NCBI RefSeq assembly: GCF_027744825.2
Contig: NC_071342.1
Location: forward strand, 15,743,001-15,807,000
Reading direction: 5' to 3'
Length of the DNA: 64,000 bases
From: Synchiropus splendidus
Taxonomy: Eukaryota; Chordata; Actinopteri; Syngnathiformes; Callionymidae
A program made the position numbers and the translations under genes. Position 1 is the first letter of the stretch; every line of letters starts with the position of its first letter. Shown in pieces: positions 12,005-24,560 of the stretch. The notes under the pieces were generated by a model. The model was not told the origin of the DNA. It was given only the letters and a program-made list of their open reading frames with translations, and did not search any database.

Positions 12005-15000
12005 CTAAATAGTATTTTTTGCAGCTGTCATTGGTATTTTGGATTTCATCGACCTTAGAAGTTGAAATTGAATCCCCCTCAGCCAATGTCTGTTGACCGC
12101 CACTACCATCCTGAGCCTCTCTATCATTGTTGGGTACTCTGCTGCAACACAACGTACTTAAAAGCTATGCTACGATAACTTCTCAAGGAAATCGGCGCAT
12201 ACTCCAGATGACTGCGTTGTGCTTGCAATATTCCACCCGACCCAACTCGACCCTTTTGTTTCAACTTCAGCCCTCAACAATACACTTCTTTATTTATTCT
12301 CATTGAATTTTGTCTCGTAGGGACCAGAGAGAATGTCTTGTCTGAGAGCAAGTTGGCGTTATCTGCTTCTAATCCTGTTTAAGATGTAGATTAAAGCGGC
12401 GGAAATGTCTGCGCGCTGTGTTCGTTTAGAGCCAGCTCCAGTGTGTGTGTGCGATAACGCCGTGGTGGAACCTGCAGTGTCTGAATTATAGACCACCCCT
12501 GTGGATTTCCCCGCTGAGCATGTGAGGTTAATATTCTCTCTCAATGTCATTAGTGCTGGCAGAGGAGCTAAGAGCGCAGTGAATCAGACAGCTACTGATC
12601 CTGTCAATCCACACAAACCTGGCGTAACACACACACACACACACAATCATACAAAGGAGGAACAAATCAAAGCCAGCGCACTGAGGTCAGCATCACCTGG
12701 CCTCGTGTTACGCAGCAAACCTTCAATCCCAGTCACACTGAACACCCTGGATCGAGGCAGTCCAGGGAGTGTGGACCGACATCAGACCAAAGAACAGAAA
12801 ACTAGCGCATCGCAAGCCACTCAAAGCGAGAAAACTCAACGCTAAGACGCCATGACAGCTGGATGGAATAAAATATTATGAAATAAATCCTCAGAGAAAG
12901 GGGGCAGGCGAAGGCTGAGCAGCACTTCCCTTCCAGTATTGCCCAGGATGCGCTCATGGAAACGGCAATGCATCTTGTGAATGTTTGTGTTGAAAGATTA
13001 GTTGTCTATCCACATGACAAACACCCCGCGCACTCAGTGAGCAGGAGCCGAAAATCAATTCACTGATGGCGTCTCAGTCAGCGAGGACATCCGCGCGGCA
13101 CAAACAAGAACACAGTGGCCCTCGTGTGGGCCGGACGGCCGGGCGTATGGCCGCTAATGTGCCAACATTACAGTGACGCCGAACACAGCCTGCACATATT
13201 GCAGGAGGAAATAAGATTGAGGGGTGAATAATGCGATGGAACGTGTGCTGTGTGAGGTAATAACAGTGGGCGAATGACCGAAGCATGTTTTCAAGATCCA
13301 AAAAAAAAAAAAATTCAAAAGGGAAATGTGGTGACGCGCAGGAACGACTGAACCAGTGGCAGCTGGTGGAAGGGGAGTTGAGGCAGTTTCCTATCATCTT
13401 AATACATGTAATATCAAAACAAACATCAGGACAGCGCAGCACTTTTTTTTTATTATTAGAAATTATTGGAAGCAGAGGAAGAGCTCTAACTTGTGGGGAG
13501 CTTCCTTTACAAAGCCTGGGGCACAGCCAAAAAGTGCCGCCAAGGCAACCGACTTAAGGGCGGTGCCATGTGTGTATTTCATGTCTGTGATTGGCTGAGC
13601 TGCTGTGCAGAAGGGGCACTTACTCTACTGCCCTCCACTTTTTGGCTTTGGCTTTATTCGGGTTCTATGAGGCATGGAGTGGTGACCCCTATTGACCAGC
13701 CGCACCCAAGTTTCGGGAAGTCGATGCCAGATATACAGTGCACACAATGATGCGAGCTAGCATAGCTGCAAGTGTAATGTGCTTTTGCAATCCAACCAAC
13801 ATGTTAGCTTGTTGCTAAGCGCTTATTAAAAGTCAAACCACTTGTACCTCTGTGGACCATGCATTGACATCAGATACCAAACAGCTCCCGCTATGTCCAG
13901 GATACAACACGCCTCTCTCTTTGACTCGATGATAGTAAAGAAAACAGCCCAGAGAATGAGAGCCTTGTCGAAGAATAGAATTTTCCTGGTACAACAAACC
14001 TTTATTTCATGTTTTTCAATTGACCAGTATATGAACTATTAGCCTACAAACACGGGCCAGTGTGCAGCAGAAGGTTTTCGCTAAATAAACGCTAAACCAA
14101 TGGGAAGAATGTTCCCTGCTCGCCGTCTGAGTGGTAGTCTGTCATTAGGCTGTTCAGGCCTGTCAACATTTCCCTGAGAGGGGGAGCCTTCCCACATTAC
14201 GTTTGAGTGAGTTCAAACTGTCAAATGCCAGCCATTTGTATGCCTCAGCATCCACCTAATAGCAAATAATCACTACCCTGCGCTCTCTTCATGGCAAATG
14301 ATCGATGTTGTCTTGAAGTCTGATGGATGACCCTGCCACAGTGATGTCCAGGCATGCATTGAAAACCACCTCTATGAAATGTCTGTCAGTCTGATGAAGC
14401 GGTGAACGGAAGAAAATCACAAACGCGCCAGCGCCATGACAGTGAGGGATGCACAGACAGAAAGGAGAAAATGAACTGTGATCCATTCAAACCATAAAAA
14501 GGGCCATAAATGTCTGCATTAGTCGAAGACAGTGTGGAGTGTAAGGACCCGTGATGGTATGATTGGTAGACTGTATTATGCACGGTTTGCACAAGGCTAG
14601 ATACAATACGATGTATGTGTTCCATAATACAACAATACAGTGACGACTCCATCATAGAAACGCGTCACAATGCATCTCACTGAAAGTGTTGGTTCTTGTT
14701 GTTGTCTTTTTTTTTTAATAAATACAATGAACGTTGCACATTGATTTTCATTTAAAAATAATACTTTACTTATTGAGCAAGAATAAAACACAGTGGTAGT
14801 GGAAACATTCAGGAAACTCATACTGAGGATTGCAGCTTATTAGTTCTGGATAAAATTGCAGTAATTCAATGTAAATATGACACTTTCACCAACAAATCTG
14901 GAGAAAGTTAGATCACCATCACCCTAGCAGTCAAAACTAAAACCATATTTCGCTAATAACAACAACGCACACTCGACTTTATGACTACAAAATGACATAT

Positions 15001-15959
15001 CGGAGCTTTACGGCTTTGATTTTATCTTGTATATTTTTTCATCAGTACCATTTTTTGACACCCCAACACAACACATGTACAGCAATTTGAGGTGTTAGGT
15101 GCTACAACACCAACATGAACACTCCAAGAGCAGTGGCCATTGGAGTTTAGGTGATGCCTTCACGATTAGGGCAAAGCTTCCATACATTTTTTTCTAGCTC
15201 CATCCTTCTTTACCTTTCACAAAAAAAACCCCAAAACATAACTTTCTGACCACAACTAAGTAATATATCGACGAAAAATGACGACAAAATCACTTGTGAA
15301 TATATGCTCCTTCCCTTGACACTGTTGTATTTTCATTGCTATTAATTTTTCGGTGAGTGAAGGTGAATTTTTAGACTATTAAAACAATGAGATTAAGATG
15401 CACAGAAACCAATTATCTGATGGACCATCTCATTTATGAACATGCCTAAGATGCAAGTGTACTGTATTCGGGTGAAGTAACACTGTAATCCCAACACCAT
15501 GGCCTCAAACCTAGACAGCTAAGCGATGGCTGCTCGCACCTACCACCGTCCTTTCACGCTGGAACGCACAAACAGCACCCCTCAGATTCAAATGCACAGC
15601 AACACAATCTTTGCTCTCCCACTTGCTGACACAAATCCTTTCAAGCCTCACCATTTTCCCGCAAAGGTAATTAGTGCAAATTAAAAAGTTGGGAAGGCAG
15701 CCGACTGCTGCCGCTGTTGCTCCAGCGCCCCCTCAGTCTCGCGGATGAGCACGTCAGACGTGCCCCGGCCTCTCCGCCGCACAGGAACCACAGCAGCTGG
15801 GAACATGTGCGGAAGGAAAATGGAATGTGGAAACCCAGCCAGGGGTCCAAACAGTTGCCTCCCTCCTGCGACAAACCTGCGCTCCGCAGGGGACCATGTA
15901 ATGACACGTGTAACAATAAAGCAGGTAGGATTCATAACTGGGATGTCCTCCCATAGAAG
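12005..15959. other. Unique non-coding DNA
   Basis: No gene is recognised. A short (AC)n run lies near 12627-12644. The segment 15670-16020 is GC-rich and open in several frames on both strands, but none of the translations looks like a known protein and the frames compete with each other. Nothing else stands out. Confidence 0.4.
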
Positions 15960-16260
15960 GGGGGGTTCAAATAAAGCCATTACATTGATAAGGGATTCAA
16001 TTTCGGAGGAACATATCATTTAGCAAAATTTGCATAATGATAACAAATGCTCCGAATTCTAGAGGGGGGTGAGGAACAAACACATTATCATGAAAAGAAC
16101 TTCCTGTTTAGTACCGTTCTAATCATTTAAGATGAAGCGACATGTTGAAAGGCGCCATCATTTATTCGCCGTCCGCCTTTCAAGCAGCCATTATTGTGAT
16201 ATAATTAGCTGCCTTCCTCGCATATTATTAAGAGGCTCACTGGGTGTCAGGTACAGAGAC
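15960..16260. promoter_or_regulatory. Candidate conserved non-coding element with octamer site
   Basis: This is complex, non-repetitive sequence rich in homeodomain-type cores. It holds a perfect octamer ATTTGCAT at 16028-16035 (POU-factor site), an ATAATTAG core near 16200 and a CCATTATTGTG SOX-like site near 16190. This texture is typical of developmental enhancers, which are abundant in the large introns and deserts around the LRMDA-ZNF503 locus in vertebrates. Conservation cannot be seen from one sequence, so this is an inference. Confidence 0.3.
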
Positions 16261-17624
16261 GTCGCAGAAATGACACACAACAAAGCAAGCGCTCTCCTCG
16301 TCGCACAAAAAGATAATTACACAGTCCCAAAGTATTATGGTTTAAATTTCAACAGGAAGAAGCGGCTTCCTGATCGCGCTGGATGGAGGGAGTTCTTCTT
16401 TTTTTTTTTTTTTTTTAATAAAAGCACAAGGATGTTTTCATTAGCATCTGAAAAACCCATATAAAGTTCACTGACATTTGTGCATTGGTTGCTGTTTGAA
16501 CTTTGGCAGAGTTATTGTCCAAATATTTGATGACACACTCTGAAAAGAAAAAAATGATGTAAAAAATTGTACAGTATTTAATGTTCTAGATTAGTCAGAG
16601 TTACTTATTGCCTTGTTTTTTTCCGTATATTTAAATAGAACATGGGACATTTTAAATACAATATAATAATGAATAATAGGATGAAACAAAAAAGACAGAA
16701 CAATTCTGATGAAAATGAAAAGTGAGAAACTCCAATATGTTGGAGGTTGAATGACAACAGTAACTTTAAAAAATGAATAAATAAATAAAAACTAATGATA
16801 ATAATGATTTAAAAAAAAAAGGCTTTTCTGAATGTAACCATTTAATTCAATAGTTAGCCATCATTGTCCGGTACTCTGCTGCTTCCATAACAGATCGCAA
16901 ATGAAGCAAAACATCTAAAGATGTTTTTTACACTTCTTTTCTTGTGAACAACGTTTAAAAGGCTCTAAAAAAAGAAAAACTATGGGACTAGGTCTATATA
17001 ACTGCACCTGCTGTGGCCTCCTCCCAGGTCACAACGACAAGGTTAACAGGAAATAAGCAACAAGAACCTAAGTGGTCTCACATAAAACAAGGTTGTGGAT
17101 TTGCTAAAAACCTCATCAGGTCGTGTCGTTCAGACGCATGTTTTGCTTTGCAGGAGATTATTAATGGACGGCTGACAATGACACATAAATGCAGAACAAC
17201 GACAAAGTCATTGATTTGACCTTTTTGGAGAGTCGCTTCTTTTATCCTTGTTGCTTTCCCTCTACACATAATAGAACATGTCACCGCGCAATGCGCCTGG
17301 AAATTGAATGCCATCATTTTAATTTAAATGTTACATTCTTGGTGACATCTCCTGCGATGCATAATTGGCACTGAATCCCAGTTAGGTTGCGCGTATTTAT
17401 CATTCAGCGCAAGACGCCAGCAGATATGTTTCTTTGATTGGGTGACAGTGAAAGATATGAGGGGGAAGTAGACTCACAAATCCACTGTCACACTGTCAGT
17501 TGGGCCTTCAGTCACAAACGTGAGCATAAACATGCATGATTAAAAACAGCAAAATGAGCTATACGTTCAAATCTTTGCGTCACAACAAGCTTGTTCAATC
17601 ACATTTATATTTCAGCGAGCGAAC

Positions 17625-18049
17625 AGCAAGGAGAGGAGCGCAGCGAGGAGAAGAGGGAAGCAAGGAGAAGAGGGAAGCAAGGAGAAGAGGGAAGCAAGGA
17701 GAAGAGGGAAGCAAGGAGAAGAGGGAAGCAAGGAGCAAGGAGAAGAGGGAAGCAAGGAGAAGAGGGAAGCAAGGAGAAGAGGGAAGCAAGGAGAAGAGGG
17801 AAGCAAGGAGAAGAGGGAAGCAAGGAGAAGAGGGAAGCAAGGAGCAAGGAGAGGAGGGAAGCAAGGAGCAAGGAGAAGAGGGAAGCAAGGAGAAGAGGGA
17901 AGCGAGGAGAAGAGGGAAGCAAGGAGCAAGGAGAAGAGGGAAGCAAGGAGAAGAGGGAAGCAAGGAGCAAGGAGAAGAAGGAAGCAAGGAGGAAGGAGAA
18001 GAGGGAAGCGAGGAGAAGAGGGAAGCAAGGAGCAAGGAGAAGAGGGAAA
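17625..18049. repeat. Purine-rich minisatellite, 17-bp unit
   Basis: More than 20 tandem copies of a unit close to AAGCAAGGAGAAGAGGG (17 bp), with recurrent 7-bp AGCAAGG insertions that make 24-bp variants. The plus strand is almost only A and G, with one C per unit. Because 17 is not a multiple of three and no stop occurs in the unit, long frames stay open in several frames on both strands. These are translation artefacts, not genes. Such strand-asymmetric purine tracts can form triplex (H-DNA) structures. Confidence 0.95.
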
Positions 18050-18829
18050 TGAGTCGTGAGCAAAATGTTTTTGACTCCAGACTTCAACTGTCCCACTGAG
18101 TGACTGAATTGATCTATTCATTTTGAAAGGACAATCTCAATTTGTCACCTTATAAACAGACCAGTGTGTTCAGTTCAAGAAGAACATCTCATTACTAAAT
18201 AACTGACTCACTGACTACCTTAATGACTGGTTGGTTAGTAACCATTTGACGTGTATTTTGTATAAAATAAGTGATTTAAAATGGAAAGGAGATTCATGTA
18301 AATTGTTGTAAACAGTTGTATAGTGTAAAATGTTGTTTAGAAACTGTATCCCAACTCAAACTGCACAGAATTCAGTGTGACAGGTATGTGTCCTTTGATG
18401 TTTCCTCTATTCATAAAATGGTCCCATAGTCTCAGTGAAGAGAGTGATGACATCATGACTCATGAAGCGTCTGCCACTAATTTAATAGTCGATTTTAGTG
18501 GACCATTCTGATGAATTGTTGCATACAGTATGTCGGGGAAAAAAATCATGGTAATATTTACTGGACCAATTTTTAGGGATAGTACTTCTGCTTCAATTAA
18601 AAAGACAGTTGACTTTAAAATGTAGTGGTATGAATGAACATTGGAGCACATTGGAGGTCAATATAAAATAAATAAATAAATTACATGTTAAATTATTCAG
18701 AGCCCTAGCCTCTTTTAATTTAAATAAATAAATTTTTAAACATTTCAATTGATTTTTTTTTTTTTTTGGCAGTTTCATATTCACCATTTAATCATTAAAT
18801 CTTAGTCTCAGCACTTCTTTTGTGTCTTG
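18050..18829. other. AT-rich unique DNA
   Basis: No gene or recognisable element. It contains short A- and T-runs and a TAAATAAATAAA patch near 18668 and 18722. Confidence 0.4.
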
Positions 18830-18985
18830 TTTATTTTGCATTTGTACTGTCCTTCACTTTACCCTTACTTTGCATTCATTAGTACTATATTGTATAGGTA
18901 TTATTATTGGAACCGCAAGCCAAGCAACGGCATTCTGTTGCTGAGGTGTTTTCTTGTGCAATGACAATAAAGGAAGTCTAAGTCT
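18830..18985 (+). mobile_element. LINE 3'-tail remnant
   Basis: The end TTCTTGTGCAATGACAATAA followed by AGGAAGTCTAAGTCTATG matches the 3' tail of a non-LTR retroelement group abundant in teleost genomes (tail form GTGCAATGACAATAAAGGAATCT). The preceding 100 bases (TTGCATTTGTACT, GTATTATTATTGG, GGCATTCTGTTGCTGA) are consistent with the usual sequence before that tail. The 5' part is missing, as is usual for truncated LINE copies. The family name cannot be fixed by eye. Confidence 0.55.
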
Positions 18986-19056
18986 ATGAACACTGGGTGG
19001 TCAGTGGAAGAATTCGCTGCTGGGTTATTTTAAACAAGACGCACACCTGCTCACTG

Positions 19057-19110
19057 TGCAAGGTGGGCGTGGCCACAGCACCTTGCAAGGTGGGCGTGGC
19101 CACAGCACCT
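19057..19110. repeat. Perfect 27-bp tandem duplication with GC-box-like cores
   Basis: Two identical 27-bp copies (19057-19083 and 19084-19110) each contain GGTGGGCGTGGCC, which resembles an Sp/KLF binding core. Perfect identity suggests recent duplication. Confidence 0.9.
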
Positions 19111-20054
19111 CAAGTTGCTGACCGCAGCTATTGGGATCCCTCCTCACACAAGAATTATTTGTCAAATCAATAATAAATAACTATTGATAAGACACAGAAA
19201 GATGGAAGAAGAGAAAAAAATCTGATGACTTTGATCATTTAAGCAGTACTGATATTTCGCATGCGCACAGATCAAAAGACCCAGCGTTCAGGGTGAAAAC
19301 AGGGCCATTTCTAGAAAGAACCAAATGAATAAATTCCTGCTTCTCTTTCACTTTCTTCCCAGCGCTTTGCCCTCTCCCTGTCTTACCGCTGGCCCATTAC
19401 CTTTACAGAGTGAGGCTCATTAAAGACGGCAAGTTGAGTCAAATCTTTCTGTAATTCAGCAGAGGTGAATTGCTGTCAACATCATTAACCGTCATTTCTC
19501 CAACTCACTTCACTACTTATGAGCTGTTCTTTATTGTGTAATGATCCAAATCTCGTCTCTGAATCGCGCCTCTTCAAACGGCCCCAGAGGACATACCACC
19601 CAGGCAGCCACCTGACATGCTCGTGGGCCAGATCCAGCGTCATATTTGCATTCTTCTGGGCCAGCCGAGGAGTTCAGCTCCTCATTAATGTAAGTTCACA
19701 GGAAAAGAAGAAAGACATTTGCTCATTCATCCTCTCGGTCATCGTTCAACGGATTGATTCATTGATTAATAAAACGATAAAACATTACCCTGACGTATTC
19801 AACAGCTCCATTTAGTTCCGAGAATTTGGATTAACTTGAACTCAAATGTTCAAAGGGGAAATTCAGCTGCTTCGGAAGGAGAAGAAGAAGAAAAAGCTTC
19901 ATCGCCAACGTCAGTGAGGATTCCACCAATGAGGAAAGTGCTTCGGTACAACAAAATAAGCAAATAAATAAAATTAAAAAAAGAATAAATTATAAGATAT
20001 AAAACTGAAAAAAAGGCATAAACAATAATAATTGAAATAATAAATAAATAAACA

Positions 20055-20170
20055 ACAAATGCTGTTCACGAATGGATCAGTCTGACGGCAGAGGGCAAAA
20101 TGCTGCTCTTGTGACGGGAGGTTCTGGTCTACATTGACCGTAGCCTCCTGCCAGAAGGAGAACTCTCCTC
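20055..20170 (+). mobile_element. Dispersed fish LINE-like fragment
   Basis: The stretch GATCAGTCTGACGGCAGAGG through GCTCTTGTGACGGGAGGTTC to ACCGTAGCCTCCTGCCAGAA resembles a highly repeated teleost segment (TCTGACGGCAGAGGGAAAGA ... GGACCGTAGCCTCCTGCC), thought to derive from a LINE 3' region. An A-rich, TAAA-repeat sequence precedes it. I cannot name the family with certainty. Confidence 0.5.
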
Positions 20171-20850
20171 CTCAGTCGCTTTCGTCCAGCCAAAAAAGTG
20201 GACTAACTCCGAAACTGAGACCAAAAATACAGGTAAAAAGTCCGACAGAGTGACAGACATATTGATATTAATCACTCATCTCGGGTGTAAGAACACGAGG
20301 ATGCACCGTCAAAAACAAAAAAACTCGCAAAATAACCTGCACAATAATGGCAGGCCAGCCTTCTTCGGCACCAACTTAATACGTATTAAATCGTGACTAC
20401 CTACAAGAAATAACTTTAAAAAAACATGGCAGTGAATTAAGTCCAAGTACGAGGTCCTTTTATGACAAGAAATTATAAAAAAAAAAAAAAAAACTGCAAC
20501 ACTGTAAATACTGAAAGATTTAAATGGTAAAATTTTTGGCGGGAAGTGACCTTCAGAACCTTCATTGATTGGTGATAGCTTTTTATGTTACAGAGGCCGC
20601 AATAGTGTGATGAACATTGATTAAATATGTTTTTACTTGTGACTTTTCCGCGGTTATAATATTGTTTTTGTGCATGATAAAAGTGTATTAACTGACATGC
20701 ATGCAGCGCTGACAGCTAGTTGTTGATTAGCTTGAGTCGTGAGTCAATCATCCTCAGCTAAAGAAAGTTTATTGGCAGTTTAGTGATCTCATAAGGCAAT
20801 TGGTCAGGCTAGCGCCATAGCTAATTACGCTGAGAGCTGCCCTGCTTATC

Positions 20851-21003
20851 ATGCTAGATGTCCTGTCTTCAGAGAGGCCTCCTTTGTGCCTCCGCCATTG
20901 TGTGTCCCGCGGTGCTTAGTGTCATGCTATTAGATGTCCTCTAGGCCTTGTATTGGGGGAAGCCTCCTTTGTACGCGCACTATTGTGTGTTCCCAGCGCT
21001 AAA
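20851..21003. repeat. Imperfect ~75-bp tandem duplication
   Basis: Copy 1 (20851-20923) and copy 2 (20924-21003) share the order ATGCTA(TT)AGATGTCCT, then GCCTCCTTTGT, then ATTGTGTGT, then a GCGCT/GGTGCT block. They differ by substitutions and small indels, so the duplication is not recent. Confidence 0.75.
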
Positions 21004-22586
21004 CCCCCTGCTAGGTGGAAACATAGACAGAGTGCAGCGGGGGAATGCTTCTCATGGTCCTAAGACCTACAGTAAATCTTCAAACAATTTCGACCAACAA
21101 AAACCGCCGCTGCGCCGCGGCGAGCGTAGACAAGGAAAAGCAGATGAATAAGCAACATCAATTACTGGGACTTTGACCTGCGAGCCCCCACACCATGACA
21201 CACATTTCACACCAAATCGCCCCAGATTGAAGTTGACACTGCTGGAGTGGAAACACTGACCCCTCACAAGGCTGGCGCTTCAAACTTCAGTCCAGAGAAA
21301 GGCAGGGGGAGTGACAAACTACTGAGACCAAGGCCAATGTGGAAAGAAGACAAGGAGGAGTGTGAATACCAAAAAAAACAGGCACATAATGGGTCCTAGT
21401 TTGTTTCAAAGTGAGACAAAATGGCTCAATTTGTGCACTTAGGCCATCGCATTGGCCCAGCTGAGGGACAAGAAGAACATGCGAGGGGACAACCGCATCG
21501 GGCCACTGATAAGGAGTCTAAAAGAAGAACAAAGCTGGACGTCCAAGGGGCTTACCAGTGAACCTGAGTGGGAACGCACCTTCTGTTAAAGTTGTTTGAT
21601 GAAAAAAGGGGTTGCATCTCCTGAAGCTTTTCACCGCAGCACATGGAGCCCCCCACTACTTTTGTGGGTCCGGACAAAGGTAAAATCAACACATGGGTCA
21701 CATTTGTTCGGGACATTGCTGAAACGCAAAGACTTTCTTTCACCCACAAAGAACTCAGAATCAGTGTTATCTCTTACTTTCCACTTTGCACAAAAATAGT
21801 CTGTTCATCCCAAGCGGATTGAAGGAAGAGCTTCAAAGGAGTTCTCGTAGAGGTGAGAAGATCTAACCCGCTCCGATCACAGTTTGTCAAAACAGTGTTA
21901 ATTAAATTAATAACAAACCCTTCCGCACAACGTGCCCTGAGCTGACAAGTAGACATGCAGTCTAGCGTGGTGCATTGACACATTTGGGGGCATCAGGCTC
22001 CTCTGCACCCAGACAGTCCTAAGCATCTCCCAATTAGCCAGGGGGGAAGCGCAGAATATGTCTTGGGTTCCGAGAGCTAGCGTGAAACTTGATAATATGA
22101 CATGGCATGCAAAAACACAGCGCGGCTTTTTATCCACACATGGGAGGAAAGGGGCGAGGGGGAGAATGTGAAGCAAGAAAGTGATTAACTGTGTTTCTAT
22201 CAGGTAGTGAAGTATCGCAAAGTGGAACCCAGTTCACTGAAAACCAAACTATTTTTCCAATGACAAAAGTCCTTGGTTTCATTCGCCCTCTATCTGAAGA
22301 TAAAGTGGAAGTCCATATTCACCTGAAGAAGATTGTTTCAGTAAACATCACGTAAGTTTAGCAGAGACCAGGGCACCATGGGAAAATGTGTTCTCACTGT
22401 GTCGACAGATATTGGTAGTTGTCCAGTGAACCTTCGTGTCTGACGTTGATGCAGAACCTTTAGCGGCTTTCAATTGAATGAAATGTTTTCCTTCTCAGGG
22501 CATTTCCTGACCTTCAAAATGGAGGTAAGAAGAGGCCACGATTGTAATCTGTCAGGTGCGTGATTAGTGGTGTCGCTTGGTAGATG
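21004..22586. other. Unique non-coding DNA
   Basis: No gene or recognisable repeat is seen. The short open frames here have no familiar motifs. Confidence 0.4.
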
Positions 22587-22898
22587 TTAAGGGATGTCCG
22601 ATATTGACATTGTGCCGACAGCTGATATGCCAACATTGTCCAAACCAATACAGATATATGCAACTGACTTCAGGCCACATCATAACTGCTGCTTAACTGT
22701 TGCTATTGTGATGCCTGTATTAAACATGGCTGTGAGAGGTAAGAACATCAAGTCAAGTTTCACATAAACACCTCAGATTTCCACCTTTATTTTTGACACG
22801 TTTGCCTTTATAATGGGAAGGAAACTTGATACCGATAACAATTACCTGAAAACTGGGCTCATATCAGGCCAATATTATCTGACTCTCCTAGTACACAA
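22587..22898. mobile_element. Short hAT-like MITE remnant
   Basis: The left end AAGGGATGTCCGATATTGAC and the decayed right end (CCAATATTATCTGACTCTCC, about 22877-22898) form a degraded inverted repeat. They fit the (T)AGGGATGTCCGATATTGGC type of non-autonomous DNA transposon found widely in fish. The middle repeats the GATAT and CCGATA motifs of that family. I could not find a convincing target-site duplication, so the exact right boundary is uncertain. Confidence 0.5.
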
Positions 22899-24292
22899 AG
22901 TATAGCACCTTACGTATAGTACGTGACCATGAGCTCCAGTCTTAGTGCAGTAAATGTGTTGCACAGTAAAGCAAATTCATGGACACATGCGGCACTATAT
23001 GTATCATGTATACTTCACCACGACTTCAGCTGTGCCACTCCATGTCTGAGCACTTCAACCATGTTGGACAGTCGGGTGAAGCGACACTGACAGAGTCAGG
23101 AAATGCCACGACAGGGTAAATATTTGATTGAAATGAAGGCTTATTGTCTCAATATAGAACACAGATGGTTGACTTTGTCTAACCGCGGGTCGGAAACGTC
23201 CACTTGACCACCCTTTATATGTGACACCTTTGGCGTGTGGACGTCTAGGAAAACTGTGGGTTAGTAAGTGAAGGAAAGAACTGCTGAATCCTCCACAGCT
23301 TCTACCACTGTCTTCAGCTGCAAACCCTCATACGTTTGGTTCTACGAAAGTCATGTCTTGGGATTGCGGTTGCTCATACAATCAAACTCTCACGGTCATC
23401 CTTCACGCGACACCATCCCAACAGCTCCATCACGTTACACTGTACTTGTACTTGACCAGCTCCAGGGCACTTTGCACAAACATCTCTGTTGCTCCTTCAT
23501 GGACATTCAACTCACTAGTCTTTCTTCCAATATCCACCATCCCACTTCTGACACCATTTGTCACTGACATGGCCTCGAACCCTGGTCATCAATGGGAGAA
23601 ACCATGACAGTAAACAACCGACTCAATCTTGTGTCAGTCACATGAGGCAGCATTAGTAATTCATTACCGCATCCCTTTCAAGCAATTTCAGGCAACAAAA
23701 ATTCATTTACTGACAAAAAAACTGAGTAGCCGAATGTCGAATCTTCAGTCAATCAAATGGAACAGTCAAAGGTGAATGATTGACAGTTAAAATATATATT
23801 TTTTAAGTCAATCTCACAGTCTATAGAGTGTTCCACAAGCCCTTTAAACAACGGCACCATTCACTTCCCCTCGCTCCATCACAGACCGTCATGCAAACTG
23901 ATAATGGAGCCAATGCCTGTCACTCAAGTCAGTCTTTGCAAATGGAAATGGGGAGACAAGGTTCAGACGAGGATCATTTCATTCAGTTGACGCACATTAC
24001 AACTGAGAATTTTCAAAAGAGCGAGCGTTCAAAGCTCTCAGGTCAATTACCGTGTCTAGTCTGTCAGCGCCGTGTGAAATGTATACCTTCAAAGCACGCT
24101 CGGCACAACGGATGAAGAGAAGAAAGGATGCAGCCACCAGCTGGTTAACCTGGAGATCATACAAATGACGGGCAATTTGCACCTCAACTTGCATTCGCTT
24201 ATGGGTGAAGGTCCATTAACGCGGCACCCAACGATGATCACATCAGAATGTACTGGGAGATGTAGAATCCCTCCTTCCCTCATTTAATAAGA
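22899..24292. other. Unique non-coding DNA
   Basis: No gene, RNA or repeat is recognised in this segment. Confidence 0.4.
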
Positions 24293-24560
24293 TCAAATAT
24301 AAGAATCTATTGGGGGAATCCAAGGTCCTTCCTCAACTTGATGTATTCTGGTGACCATTAGAAGCTTGCAACCAGGTGAGAGGTGGACTGGAGATCGACT
24401 AGCACTTTTTTCACCATGAGCGACTGACACAGTGGAATTGTGATGATAGCCAACGCACACACTGGTGATCTCCCACTCCATAATCCCCTCACTTGTGAGC
24501 AAGACCCAGTGGAACTCCAGTGCGGTACAGACCCATCAACATTGTAGAGAAGTTGAACAG
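24293..24560 (-). mobile_element. Rex1/Babar-like LINE reverse-transcriptase region remnant
   Basis: On the minus strand, GGGTCTTGCTCACAAGTGAG followed by GGGATTATGGAGTGGGAGATC closely follows a segment well known from the 3' part of the reverse-transcriptase frame of fish LINEs (GGGGTCTTGTTCACGAGTGA, GGGAAGAATGGAGCGGGAGATCG). A weaker match to the next part (GTGGTGAAGAGAGAGCTGAG) is seen around 24400-24420. The copy is short, full of indels and not coding. The family label (Rex1/Babar-like) is from memory. Confidence 0.6.

Noticed and set aside
15055..15066. TTTGACACCCC as the right end of the hAT-like sequence at 9500
   Set aside because: It is 5.5 kb away, lacks the final TG, and has no matching target duplication.
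15671..16023. Overlapping open frames on both strands in GC-rich DNA
   Set aside because: Several frames compete, none shows a known motif or splice context, and GC richness explains the lack of stops.
17536..18121. Long Lys/Arg/Glu/Gly-rich and Leu/Ser/Pro-rich open frames on both strands
   Set aside because: They are produced by the 17-bp purine minisatellite, which has no stop codons and whose period cycles through all reading frames.
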